In this document: positions 12,281 through 23,611 of the stretch, one piece after another | Position numbering within the stretch: the first letter of the stretch is position 1 | How the letters are laid out: the number at the start of each line of letters is the position of its first letter | DNA from: Clytia hemisphaerica | Taxonomy: Eukaryota; Cnidaria; Hydrozoa; Leptothecata; Clytiidae | Length of the DNA stretch: 64,000 nucleotides | Assembly: GCA_902728285.1 (NCBI GenBank) | Contig: CACVBU010000381.1 | Span: 26,245-90,244 of the forward strand | Direction: 5' to 3' | Made by a program: the position numbers and the translations under genes | Notes under the pieces: model-generated | What the model was told of the DNA's origin: nothing | The model's input: only the letters and a program-made list of their open reading frames with translations | Database searches by the model: none

Positions 12281-12292
12281 CACATTGCACAT
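12281..12292. other. Transposon excision footprint
   Basis: Reads CACAT-TG-CACAT. In the left arm the 606-bp element sits between two ATGTG copies. Here both copies (as CACAT on this strand) remain, separated by two bases that match element ends. This is what a cut-and-paste excision leaves; an empty site would have one copy. Confidence 0.75.
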
Positions 12293-13334
12293 TTCAATTG
12301 TAAGCGGAAGATAATTTCAAAGTTTGCGATAAAAGTTTTTGTTTATGTGAGGTGTCTTTCAATTATCTACATCGATATAATGGGATTAGCTAACTTTTTC
12401 AGAAGTTTACTTTCTTTGTTGGTCGTGTCCCGTGACATGTACGTTTGGGTTATCAGCGCTTCAAAATTTGGAAATTGGCCGCTATAGAATTTCCCTCTCA
12501 CAAGGAGGTTTCACATACCAGACGAGTGTCATTATTGTTGTAGAAGAAGCACCAAGTAAAATTCAATCATCAATTACGAATTAGTCAATTTTGCTCCAGG
12601 TTCAAATTTTAAACTTACTTACTTGGATAACTTGGAAACAGAAAGAAGAAAGAAAATTGACGATGAAGACCAACACAGTATTAAATTACCAAATCATCTG
12701 GCCAGATGATCCAAATCAATGTCATTCCAATCCAATCCACAATAAGTTGGAAAACGTAAGATAAGTATCAACAATTTCAGAATTCCAAAATACCGAAGGA
12801 ATTTTGCCCGATTTCCAAAATTCTGAAGAAAAAAGGGTCAATTTCCGCAATTACGAAATAACGTACGCCCCCGACAATTTAGAAGATTTATGGCGCTTTT
12901 TAGCCTGTTTAAGCCTCATAAGAAATATCTTTCTCTGTGAAAATATTAATTTTTATGTCTTGATTTGCGAAAGTTTATGCTTGCGAAAAATATTTCTTCG
13001 TCAAATTCGAGAAAGTAAATGTCGTAAATTTGGAGATTTTTTTGACCTCACAAAAATGTGTACGCCTAAAGTATAGTCAGCCACGATATTTTATTCTTTT
13101 TTATCTGAAATAGTCAATCAGAGAGAAGAAAAACATTCGATTTTTGTGTTTCTTTTATAAATATAATGGATATAATGTTCTAAAGTACAGACCTAGCAAA
13201 CATGTAGCCGCGGCGATTTTACGAAGGCCACGGAATATTCATATTTAAAAAAGAATTGCGTTATCAAAAGGCTGTCGAACCATAAACAGTCTTAGTAATG
13301 AAGAGAAGGAATATGGAACCATCAGAGGAACATT

Positions 13335-13690
13335 ATGAAAACCTACAGCTTTCCGAACAAAGCGAAGCACGCAAGCGAAAGAAAGAAGTGGATCAAATCA
13401 ATTCCGTTTTGGGAGGAAGATGAAATTGAAGCGATGGTAGTCCATGTTGTCTGCGAAAAACACTGGCCCGTTGCCTTCTTCGAAAAGAAAGGGGCCATGG
13501 AAAAATGCGACCCGTTGACCCTCTGTCAGTAGAGAAATGCTCGATCCCAACTCCTCCTACAAAAGAAAGACCGACCAAGAAATCATCGTTGGAGACTAAG
13601 AAGATCAAATTGATGGGCGCAGCCAATTGTAAATCCCTTCTTGAAGGGTCCAATCTAAATTGCAAAAGGAGTGAGAACTTTCCTTGATTG
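13335..13690 (+). pseudogene. THAP-type zinc-finger relic
   Basis: The first frame (13335-13532) has YSFPNKAKHASERKKWIKSI and then VVCEKHWP, which match the central FP...W and the C-x2-H half of the C2CH zinc site of THAP DNA-binding domains. A frameshift near 13500 moves the continuation into a second frame (13505-13687): RPVDPLSVEKCSIPTPP, the proline-rich tail that follows THAP domains in many invertebrate transposon genes. The first CxxC of the zinc site is missing, so the 5' end is lost. THAP domains bind DNA in P-element-type transposases and derived host proteins. It lies just outside the foldback arm with no visible link to it. Confidence 0.6.
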
Positions 13691-14658
13691 CTTACGAATG
13701 CGAAGATGGGATGTGAATCTAATCCAAAACTTTCATTCCCGCCTACTCCATCAAAGTTTACCAATTGCTGACGTTGCACGTTTGCCATGCGTGTTTTTAA
13801 AATGTTATGGTTGGATGCCACTTTTTCAATGGTTTCAATGGAATAAAAAAGTGTGGTGCGCTGTGGATGGAGTTCAAAAAAGTCATTTGATGGAATGCTG
13901 CCTTCAAACGTTCGTAGTAAACTGACAGCTACTTTCTAGTTTAAGCCAGTGAGTACCAGGGCTATATATCATCAAATAACATCCAGATAAATCTAAGAAA
14001 AATTTGAAAAGCTCTCATGGATCAAAACACTACCCTCAACATAATCTCAGCAAAAGCTGAGATGAAACATAGATGAATTGAATGTGGTTGTGAAAGTATT
14101 TGGATTTAAAAATCCGACAAAATAAGCAAAATTCCTGTCTAGAGCATTTTTTGTTGCTTTCACTTTCAGGTTTAAATCTCGCGGCATTAAAGTTCAGGGT
14201 ATTGTTTCATTAAAAAGCAACAGTTTTCTGCCAGTATTTTTCATTGATTTTTTTCTAAATAATAGCAAATAGACATAAGTACCGTCGAAATTTTAATTTC
14301 TTGTTGTCAACTGACTGTGGTTTCCGCTAAACTCCTCCTAAGGAAAAGGAGGTATGAACTTAATTTTTTCACTGCTCGTTGAAATTAAGGTCTTATTTCC
14401 CTATTTCAAAATAATTTTGAGATTGATTTCAAAATTTTCGTTTCCATAGTGATGCTATTGTTTAAGGCCGGTCTTGAGTTTATCAAACTTCTAATTTGTA
14501 AAAGACCTATTGATTAGGAGTCTAATAAAAGAAAAACAAACAAGTCTCATAATAGCTTTTGATTCTATTGATTTGTTGATATAAAGGGGAAAGGGATCTT
14601 TTCCCCGCCAAAGATTTTTCCCGCTCGAAATACAGCTGGAGGCTAGAAACAAAAGAGT
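13691..14658. other. No gene seen; single 188-bp-family unit at 14.29-14.38 kb
   Basis: A weak continuation of the THAP-gene relic may run to about 13925. At 14290-14375 there is a partial, inverted unit of the 188-bp repeat (GTGGTTTCCGCTAAACTCC, then GGTATGAACTTAATTTTTTC). Otherwise no supported feature. Confidence 0.5.
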
Positions 14659-14670
14659 AAATTCTAAAAG

Positions 14671-14920
14671 ATATGGCAAAAACATTGTGGCATGAGCAAT
14701 ATATTTTTCAATTAACCAACAACGAGCAATTATTTTATTTTTTGACGATATATTTCGATCTATTGATCATCTTCAGGTCTAAAATTCAATAAAAACAAGA
14801 TTATAAAAATCTCCGATAAAAATGTATATGTTCACATATCTACAGTAAAAACAACCATAAGCTTACAGAAAAAAGTGAGAAATGAAAATGCTACTGCAAA
14901 AAAAAATATAATATGTAATA
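14671..14920 (-). repeat. PLE-A 3' pseudo-LTR
   Basis: Direct repeat of 17325-17574, starting ATATGGCAAAAACATTG and ending ATATGTAATA. Pseudo-LTRs are tandem partial copies, usual for Penelope-like elements. Confidence 0.9.
14744..14779 (-). ncRNA. Hammerhead ribozyme motif, PLE-A 3' copy
   Basis: On the minus strand: GAC-CTGAAGA, stem II GATC-AATA-GATC, GAAA, a minimal stem III made from ATATAT, C at the cleavage position, then GTC closing stem I. Stem I extends with U-A pairs after one mismatch. All conserved core bases (CUGANGA, GAAA) are present. Short-stem-III hammerheads are established in Penelope-like elements. One extra U precedes stem II. Confidence 0.75.
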
Positions 14921-14989
14921 AAATTGTTGCTACTAAGGAAAATCCCATGTGACAACAAACAATAAAAGAATAAAAAACTACAATTAAAA

Positions 14990-17339
14990 CTTGACTACTA
15001 ATGTACGGCTTCTATACTCGTCTTTTGTGTTCAGTTGAGGCTTTAATTGATTAATAAAAAGTGCCTCTAGTGTCATTAAATGGCTTGCCGAACGAGAACT
15101 ACCTTTCAAAATGGCTACGTCATCCATTGTTAATGAGTGCTGGCATGACGTCATGTGAATGGTAACGGGTGCGATGCGATGATAAGATGTCGCCGTGTTT
15201 GGCCAACATAGCACGAATTACATCGTGGACAGGTAATTTTATAAACTACACCACTTTTTAAGGATTTTTCCACGGAGGACTTCAATGATGGTAGCACTGT
15301 TTTTAACTTTTTCAAAGTAAATATGACACGACAAGGGGCTTTCAACTTTCCAAGGTTATATTTCAATTCCTCAGATAATTTTCCCCTGTATTCAACAAAA
15401 AACATTTTCGGCTCATCTTCTTCATCTTCATTTTCTTCCACCACAGGAGGTTCTTCTTTTTCAAACAATTTGTTTAAAGTATCTCGTATGATAGAATCAA
15501 CTAGCGGTTCGGGATATTGATTTCTGTTAAGGATTACTTTAGCACGCTCTAAACCCTCATGGAATGTTTTGTAAGAGCTACATGCTCTGAAAATACGATG
15601 AATCATTCCAATAACAACAGATTTTTTATACTTTAATGGAGCAAGAGCGTGAAAATTCATTAGTTAACCAGTATCTGTGTCTTTTGTATACCAAGACGAC
15701 TCTAACTTATTCTCTGAGCGGGTAATCTTCATATCAAGAAATGGGATTGTACAGCAGTTTGTTTCCCTTTCTACGGTAAACTTCAGCGACGGATGTAGCG
15801 AATTTATCTCTTCAAGTTTCTGGTCGATAGCGTTCTTATTTATATCTCGTAGTATATCGTCCATATATCGAGTGTAAAGTACCGCATCGTTACTTATTGC
15901 TGCGTCGAAGGTACTCATCCAAGCGTTGGCTAACATTGGGGCTGGTGGACTACCCATTGCTAACCCATCAATTTGTCTGAATAGACCATCATTTGTTGAC
16001 ATTATAACATTCTTGCTACAAACATTTAGCAGTTTCGTAAACGTGTTCTTATTAATAGGTGGTTTTTTTAGCGTACCGTCGTAGAGCAAGTTTGCGCAAA
16101 CTTCAATGGCTTCGTCGACTGGAACATTCGTATATAATGAGACAACATCAAAACTGACCATCTCTTTGTCATCTTGCAGGACAATATCAGCTAACTGGTC
16201 AGCAATTTCTTTTGTAGATGAGTTGATTTTGCATTCTGGAACAGCAGATAACCAGTCAGCCATTTGTTTTGCAATGTTGAAGTAGGGTGATCCTGGCATA
16301 GATAATACTGGTCGAATTGGTATACCGTTCTTATGTATTTTTGCCAGTCCGTATAATCGTGGAGGTTGACTTCCTATCGGCTTTAGTTTTAGAAAGAGAG
16401 CGTCACTAATTTCATTATCTCTTTTAAGTTTTCGAGCAACTTACATATCTTTTCCTCTTCCTTTAAAACCGGGTTTTTGGCGTTCTTTCGTGTCGATATA
16501 ACCTTTTCAAATTGGGGCAAACTCAATATGTCCATTATTTTCTGGTCGTAAGTGGTGATCTTCATCAAACAAATACCTACTCCTTTATCAAAAGGAACCG
16601 CCAACAGTTTATTTTCTTTTAGGTAACGTTTTGTAAGGGATAAGTTACGGGTTGTATGTTGTTTCTTGCATTTCTTTATATAAGCCAGTGTTTTTATGTT
16701 GATGTCAGTAATGATGGCGTCTTCAACGTTCTTTTCTTTGCAATAGTTTATCAAACCATCGAGTTCAGCAAGAATATCGTTTTGATCAAATCTGTCCAAA
16801 ATCGCATTCTTAGGACCGAGAGAGAGCGTTTCTAACACATACTTTGGAGGTGTCGAATCAAGTTGGTAACATAGGACGGTATTCTTGACATTAAATAGCG
16901 GTTTGTCTTGTTCTCTTGATAAATGAGACAGTTTTTTATCTAGATTTGATGACTGTTTTTTCCTTGTTAAACGAATATCATATCTTGTATGAAGTACAAC
17001 TGATGCACGACATTTGATTGGTAGCTTTTCTTTAAACGTTTTTCTAGCTTTTGTAAGGTTATCATTCAATGTGGATGTGTGAATTTTAGCATTAATGACT
17101 TCTTTGCGCAAAAGTCGTATTTGAAACTCGTGCACTGAACGATCATCAAAGCATCCATTCTTTGGTATTCGGAACTTTAAAAATCTTGGAACAATTTGAG
17201 ATTTCAGACAAGATTCCAAAAAATCGATACGCAGACTGTTATTTGTAATCTTTCTCAGAATTGAGCGATACTGCAAATATTCTTTCCAGCAGCCATGGCG
17301 TTCCAACTCCAAGGTGTATAAGCGATATGGCAAAAACAT
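14990..17339 (-). pseudogene. PLE-A polyprotein: reverse transcriptase plus GIY-YIG endonuclease, broken
   Basis: The frame opens at 17339, with its first residues inside the 5' pseudo-LTR. The N-terminal region to about 16430 has the AVPFDKGVGICL block of PLE reverse transcriptases. A frameshift near 16425 separates it from PPRLYGLAKIHKNG. Then come motif A (VSFDVVSLYTNVP), motif B (GLAMGSPPAPMLAN) and motif C (YTRYMDDIL); the catalytic aspartates are intact. An in-frame TAA near 15664 precedes MNFHALAPLKYK. The C-terminal GIY-YIG part has VVYKITCPRCNSCYVGQ, then a frameshift near 15180, then TLEALFINQLKPQLN with the expected glutamate. Three lesions in total. The function of the family is target-primed retrotransposition. 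Confidence 0.9.
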
Positions 17340-17574
17340 TGTGGCATGAGCAATATATTTTTCAATTAACCAACAACGAGCAATTATTTTATTTTTTGAC
17401 GATATATTTCGATCTATTGATCATCTTCAGGTCTAAAATTCAATAAAAACAAGATTATAAAAATCTCCGATAAAAATGTATATGTTCACATATCTACAGT
17501 AAAAACAACCATAAGCTTACAGAAAAAAGTGAGAAATGAAAATGCTACTGCAAAAAAAAATATAATATGTAATA
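17325..17574 (-). repeat. PLE-A 5' pseudo-LTR
   Basis: Second copy of the 250-bp direct repeat; it contains the putative start codon of the ORF (17337-17339) and a hammerhead-like core. Confidence 0.9.
17398..17433 (-). ncRNA. Hammerhead ribozyme motif, PLE-A 5' copy
   Basis: Identical to the copy at 14744-14779. Two copies about 2.65 kb apart mean that self-cleavage could release a unit-length transcript. Confidence 0.75.
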
Positions 17575-17586
17575 AAATTCTAAAAG

Positions 17587-17830
17587 GGCCATGGGATCTC
17601 TATTGAGATAATGAAACCATTTAACAATGGGATAAAAACATTTCTTTATTGTATTGTGGACCATTTGTTTGCTTATTAACAAGAAAACAAATCGTAAAAG
17701 GACCATTGGATCTTTTATCTATTGAGGTGATAAAGCCATTTAATGTATTTTAGCTATCGGAGTTAATTGAATCTATATACATTTCTTTATTGTATTATGG
17801 GCCATTTGTTTGCTTATTGCGTAAAAAATA
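17587..17830. repeat. Two tandem copies of a unit of about 115-130 bp
   Basis: Both copies read AAAAGG-CCATGGGATCT (or the CCATTGGATCT variant), then TTTCTTTATTGTATT and CCATTTGTTTGCTTATT. They lie directly beside PLE-A. Confidence 0.7.
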
Positions 17831-18417
17831 TTCTGGAAATTAGGTCAGTAAAATCTCTACAAGCAACGATCACCTAGTAAATTACCTTAAAATTGTTATA
17901 GCGGGATTAATTTTAAAACTTCGACGAAATTTTCTATTTCATTCCATTGAAATTATAATAAATAAACGAAGTTTGTTCAGGAGGATATGGTTTCATATCT
18001 ATACTTAAAGATATAAAGGCTTTTATCTATTGAAATGATTAAGAAATCGTCTTTTTCAACTTTTGACCGCCCAAAATTCAAAGAAAAAAAATCCAATATA
18101 AACCCCCTTGACAAAAACTGATAGAAAGAGTTCGGCTCAAGACATTGTCAAAAATTCAAGATGTAGAATTTAGAAATAGTCCCACAGCTTCAAAAATACT
18201 GATTTTTTTTTTATTAAGGACATATTTCCACAATTTGAATTTATAAAATTTCTTCAACATTAATTTTTATGGGTACCATTAAAAAGCAAAATTAATGTAG
18301 ATTTTGAATATATCGCTTTAAAACGAAAAGTTGAAAATTTTTATGGCTAAAAATCGAATTAAAAATATCTCATGAAAAAAGATATTCACACCGGAAGATA
18401 CGACCTTAATAGCAACG
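17831..18417. other. No gene seen
   Basis: AT-rich sequence between the 115-bp pair and the inverted 188-bp array; no coding signal. Confidence 0.4.
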
Positions 18418-19080
18418 AGCTGAATGATAGCTAATACAGCTATCGTCCATTTTAGTTTTGAACACCTAAATATGCTGTCCGAAAAATATACTTTCCGGTA
18501 AAGTGAATCCAATGCTGGAAATTTGAATTCAATGCTGACAAACGCCAGTGGTTTCCGCTAAACTCCTCACAGGGAAAATGAGGTATGAACTTAATTTTTT
18601 CATTAAATGATATCTGATAGGTACAGGTACCGTCCATTATAATTTTGAACACCAAAAAATGCTGTCCGGGAATAAGGTTGTCCGATAATTATCGAGCAGA
18701 TGGTCGAAATTTGAATTTCTTTTTGTCAATCACCTGTGGTTTCCGCTTAACTCCTTCTAGGGAAAATGAGGTATGAACTTAATTTTTTCACTAAATGATA
18801 GCTAATAGCCGTCCTTTATAGTTTTGAAGATCTAAAAATGCTGTCCGAGAAGTAAAGTTGTCCGATATTTAGCGAGCATAAGGTCGAAATTTGAATTTCT
18901 TGTTGTCAATCACCTGTGGTTTCCGCTTAACCTCTCCTATGGAAAATGAGGTATGAACTTAATTTACTCATTAAATGATAGCTAATAGGTACAGGTACCG
19001 TCCATTATAGTTTTGAACACAATACTGTCCGGCAAAGTGAATCCAATGCCCGGTAAAGTGAATCCAATGCTGGAAATTCA
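18418..19080 (-). repeat. 188-bp-family tandem array, inverted orientation
   Basis: Reverse-complement units of the array at 4.0-4.9 kb. The junction word TGCTGTCC or ACTGTCC recurs near 18474, 18663, 18839 and 19022, a period of about 180-188 bases. Shared blocks include GTGGTTTCCGCTTAACTCC and GAGGTATGAACTTAATTTTT. These units are more diverged from each other than those at 4 kb. Confidence 0.85.
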
Positions 19081-19917
19081 AATATTCAAGAATGGCTGAA
19101 GCTGAGGATAGATCGAAGCAGATTGATTGGGAAATCGTCCCTAACAAACTACGCATGGTAGGCTGTCTACTGTCCTGTTCCTGTCTACTGTCACCCAATT
19201 CACCCCCATCCCACTACTGTAGATGAACATGCTGTCTCTATTCAATTTGTTACAAAAATACTCAAACATATTTTTTATCACTGTCCAGATATGAAAAATG
19301 TATCTGTTAGAGATATGAAATGTAAAAATAAAACCTTAAAGTAATTTCACGATCGAAACTCTGTAGCATTCAATCTATACCTTACATAAATACTAGCAAG
19401 TAGCTGTCACTATGAATGCCTTGCGAACGCATTCATAATTGAGAATGAACGTTTGAAGCCCGCATTCCACCAGATCGTTTTATTCGAGCGCCTTCCAGTA
19501 AGCGCACAGCTAGAAATTTCTATTCGCTGAGCGCTTGTCTCATTCCTTTGAAACCATTTGAACAGCACAATATCGAAAATATTTAATAAAAACACCAAAG
19601 TCAAATATCTTTCTTCTCTCTGATCACGGTGATCTTTCATTGGATCATTCGGATTCAAAATTCCTTGTTTTAGCCAAACTTTACGAAATTGACTGAGAAA
19701 AAAATGTTTTCTTTTTCTTTTATCCTTTAGAGGGCAAAAATAAGTACATTATGTGAAAATTCCTATCCGGAATTATCTTGATTCCAATTTACAGGGACCT
19801 CAACCGGGATGAGTTATTGATTTTAATCTTATAAGTAGCTGCTTATAAGAAAAGTAAAAGTGCTCTTATTTTGCGCCGTCCCTCGTTTACTTTGAAAGGA
19901 CAAATAACCGAAGGGTA
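19081..19917. other. No supported gene; one tiny exon-like frame
   Basis: At 19093 (plus) a 22-codon frame beginning MAEAEDRSKQIDWEIVPNKL is followed by GTAGGC and could be a first exon, but nothing joins to it. The rest shows no coding signal. Confidence 0.25.
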
Positions 19918-21052
19918 TATCACCGTCTATCAAGAGTTATCGATTTGATGCTTAGAAAGAAAAACGGTTATAATCACTCATAGTTTGGGGCATATTCAAT
20001 TATCCAGTCTTTGGCCTATAGCCCAAGAACTTTTTGTACTGTATATATATGCTTTTATTTGGGCTATTACTTTTCGTAGAAAAACTTTTTCTGCTCACTT
20101 TGGGCCTCAGTTGAGTATATTGAGTAGATTTTGGGTTGGGAAATAGGTAAAAAGTAAAATTATACATAAACATGTTTGAGTGTTTGAGAGTATTTTGACT
20201 TGACTTTTTTTCTTATCTTTACCACCACAAAATTATCCAACAGAATAGAACTTATAAACTATTTTCAAGTATAAAAATATTTGGCTGAAGCAAACTTTGT
20301 ACAAATTTTATATATTTAATGATAAAGGAAAAACATCTCGAAATTCTTTTATTATACTCCTTTGTGACAGTACTTTTTCTGTTGGGAAGTTCGAAGCTTT
20401 TCCACCGAACAGAATTGAGCACTAATAACTAATAATTCCAATAAAAAAATAATTTCAGACAGTGCTTTAGGCATCATAACTTTGCCTGAAAATGCAATGA
20501 CTACAAAGTGGATTTGTACCGTCAAGGGCTCTAACTTGGGACAGTCTGACAAAACATTCATTTTATCGAACCTCCAAAGTCATTTAATCAACATAGTCGC
20601 AAATCATGGAAAACAAACTTGTTGTCAACAGAGATTTAACAGTGAAAATACAGTCCAGAAAGTCAATCATCCCATGATATGACCACTCGTCCCAAGTTAG
20701 AGCTGTTGACGGTACTGTGTGTCAGATATCCAAAACAATAACAATCCATTATATGTGATATATACATGTCAATGTCGTAACGTACGTACTTTCAATTTTT
20801 TTGCGGAACTTCTAAAATTTCAGAATTTTTGGGCACTTTCTTCGTACATATTCGCTTATCCTTTTCTTGTCCTGGATCCAATCAAAACCTGCACGTAAAA
20901 GCCATCCCTAAATCAGTCACTTTTATAACATTATAACTCGGTCTTTGACGACTGGGAAGATTGAACGACAAAATTTTGAGAGTTAAATAAAGTAAAGTTT
21001 GAAGTTTATCTTTCAGCGCAGTCTAAAGGGTTAGGTGAAATCATGTTTGAAC
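19918..21052 (+). repeat. Dispersed repeat D, copy 1 (about 1.13 kb)
   Basis: Closely matches 36827-38106 in direct orientation, from CACCGTCTATCAAGAGTTATCG near 19918 to CATGTTTGAACT near 21052. Inside, an inverted pair starting GTACCGTCAAGG (20516-20542) and ending TTGACGGTAC (20689-20715) forms a 200-bp stem-loop. No convincing protein frame; the short ORFs differ between copies. Confidence 0.85.
20516..20715. repeat. Stem-loop or MITE-like inverted repeat inside D copy 1
   Basis: Arms of 27 bases with three mismatches: GTACCGTCAAGGGCTCTAAC and its near complement. Also present in D copy 2 (37579-37605 with 37770-37796). Confidence 0.7.
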
Positions 21053-21417
21053 TTCTCCTCTCGTTTGAATTGATTTGGTTTTACAGGAATAAATTTACAA
21101 GGGCTAGCATTGCTGGAACTGTCGCTGGTGGTACTCGTGATATCAATGAATTAAGGAGCCGAAACATGAATACAGAAATGTGTTAATCTTTCCTCCCATC
21201 ACATTTTCTTGCCATGTATACTACTTATAGAGAGTATGACACCTTATTGCTTGAAAACCCCACAGCATTTCATATCAGAGTCTTTACTTCATTTAATCCT
21301 CCCTCTTGAGATTATCACATCTTAATACAAACATTACAGCAAAGACTTCAAATACAGCTTTGATATCAACGTAAAAGAAAATAACCTGTTCGTAAACTTC
21401 TAGATTGATTATGTGTA

Positions 21418-23611
21418 TCAAGTAAATCTTTGTGATTTAGCCCGTGGAAATGTTTCAGATGCTGAGTGCCCCTTTGCCATATTGCAAAGAGGACAGACAT
21501 CAGTGGCAGTTGTGTTTTTCTTAATGATCGGTGTGATATGTTTGAAGTTTTGCACAATCTTTGATTGTTGCAGCTTTGCAGACTCCTAAAAATAATAAGA
21601 ATGATAACATCATATATTGAAAGTGGCTTGCTTCGAAAAATTCAACAGCCGTTAGGCAGCGGAGGAATTGTCTATACCAAGGGCCACTATGATGAAGATA
21701 TACATGCAAATCATTCTAGATATTCGTAGCATTCGAAAGAAAGATTTTCCAGTCAAACTTGTTTCTAGTTCTCTGCTTATGAACTTTTCTGCCTGTACCA
21801 GCTCTAGTCGTCACACCTTGACCATTAGGATCGCTACTAAGAATGTACTCTTCTATGCTTAATTGTATGGGGGGTCATGATTAAGCGATATTTGTATGAT
21901 ACGTACGAAAAGTCATAAAATAGGGGAGGGTCATTATTAAGTGATTTTAAGATTGAAAAATTCGAGAAAAAAAAGGAAAATGACCCCACTACAATTAAGC
22001 ACAAAAGATAAATGGTTTGATAGATGATGAAAAAAAAATTAATTACCTTCGTATATCCTTTATGCTTCTTCGATAAGTGTGACCATATGTCACGTGAATG
22101 ATCGTCTTTTGAACAGGCTCTAATAGGGCAGTAAATACCCCATCTGCAAAAAAAATTTTGAAAATTTCTTAGAGGCTTTAGATTATATTATATCCCGGAA
22201 AGTACTCGTTATCTTGCAAAACTGTTCAACAAAAATATAGGGTTTTCTTTGCTGCATAATACAGGCTGCAGGTTTGTCTTAATAAATGAAATTAAAACCC
22301 TATTCTTTAAAAATGATTCCAAAATGCCCAAAAACGTTTATACCTTTGCTTTGAATTTTGAATGTAAGAAACGACAGGAGTCTCAGTGCCAAATCTGAAA
22401 TGGTGATAAGAAGTTATTTTAATAACCATGTTTTCATAATCAGGTTAAGAGCATATCATTAAAAAGTGTAATGATAAAGTAATGCCAAATGATCTCTCAT
22501 GTAGAGAACCAGTGTTATCATTTTGTTATCATTCGAATAGCAGCAAAACAGATAAATAATTTAAAAATTTTCGATACCAAAGAGTAAAGAGTAAACACTC
22601 ACTCCTCAATCAGACGTTGGGATATTCGCTTTCCTATGCTATGGGCAGTCGCTTCCAGCATTTTCATTTCATTCGTTTTAAGTTTGCCCCTGATGTGTGA
22701 TCTCCAAGATAGTTCATCAGTGCTTGGAAAAAACCTTGCTGAAGGCAGCAAATACGTCGAAAGTTGAGCTTGGGTAAAAAATCTGTAAAGAGAAATAAAA
22801 AAGGAATTTTTTAGTGGAAAGATTCAATTCATAGAATTTCTATGATAAAAATTTGCTGAAAAAATTCCACTAGCAGAAATGCGTAAGTAACAAAACCCTT
22901 ACATAATGAAAAAAGAAGTTCATGTAACTTTTGTTGTAACGTAATTTTCAAAGGGATGTCAGGCTAAACCTCATGTTGATAAAATACCTCAAATCAAATT
23001 TTTCATCCACTCGTCAAGAAAAGTCATTTTGAATTAGAGCTTACTTTGGTTGCCTTTTCCATCGGAGTGTGGGATGTCTTTGACTTCTTGCCATCTTTGC
23101 GACGTCTTTCTTTCTGGAAAAAATAGAATAATTACATTAACATTATAATCTTAGTCTGGTAAGTAACCACTGGATTGAAGACATTTGGGGTTAGGGTAGG
23201 AACACTGTTTTACGAGGACCCTAAAGAAGCAGCTGAAGATTTTGCAGAAGAATCTGATGAGGAGCATGCTGAGCCATCTGGAGCATCTTCTTTCCTTGAC
23301 TCTGTCTCACTTTCAGTGTTACTCGTGGTGTTTGATGGTCCTTTAACCTGACAAGGAGAGAAATAAAATTTAGTAATGTCCTGTGAATAAACTACCCTAA
23401 ATTAGGCATTTAATATAGCCTAAACCTAGAAAAAGAAAAACCCTTTATCGTTTTAGCAATGTTTTACCAAAGCTCTGGGGTATATTATATCCCATATTTA
23501 GCCTTAATTATACTAAGTTTATTTAAAACATTATGTGGCCTAAACAATAAACATACCAAATGTAAAAAATACCTTTTTCTTGACCCTTTTTTTGGCCTTT
23601 TCTTTTTTCAA
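21418..23611 (-). CDS. C2H2-type zinc-finger protein, seven exons (5' end not found)
   Basis: Exons on the minus strand, each bounded by AG/GT where internal: 23573-23611, 23214-23347, 23045-23113, 22603-22782, 22344-22394, 22047-22143, 21418-21585. The phases join exactly and total 246 codons including the TGA at 21418-21420. The N-terminal part is lysine-rich, then serine-rich and acidic (nuclear-type, disordered). The middle has SWRSHIRGKLKTNEMKMLEA, unrecognised. Exon six gives WGIYCPIRACSKDDHSRDIW followed by HLSKKH, a CCHH finger. The last exon has VCPLCNMAKGH, a partial second finger. The likely role is DNA or RNA binding; no family is named. Two donors are non-standard beyond GT (GTAAAA, GTATAA). 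The start exon probably lies upstream, between 23.6 and 24.3 kb. Confidence 0.6.

Larger units (their letters stand above)
10929..13254 (-). repeat. Foldback-like element, right arm of large inverted repeat
   Basis: Reverse complement of 7104-10049 without the 606-bp element. The inner end begins at TTGCCCGCGTTTCAG near 10929 and the outer end at AAAAAAGAATT near 13254. It contains the mirrored minisatellite and the mirrored 90-codon frame. No clear target duplication flanks the pair. Confidence 0.85.
14671..17574 (-). mobile_element. Penelope-like element A, nearly complete, with pseudo-LTRs
   Basis: A 2.9-kb retroelement on the minus strand, bounded by 250-bp direct repeats (17325-17574 and 14671-14920) and by the target duplication AAATTCTAAAAG (14659-14670 and 17575-17586). 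It encodes RT followed by a GIY-YIG endonuclease, the canonical Penelope order. Both pseudo-LTRs carry a hammerhead-like core. The repeats look almost identical, so the insertion is fairly recent, but the ORF is already broken (see the CDS entry). Confidence 0.92.

Noticed and set aside
13393..13821. 142-codon minus frame
   Set aside because: Antisense to the THAP relic, with a composition typical of a shadow frame.
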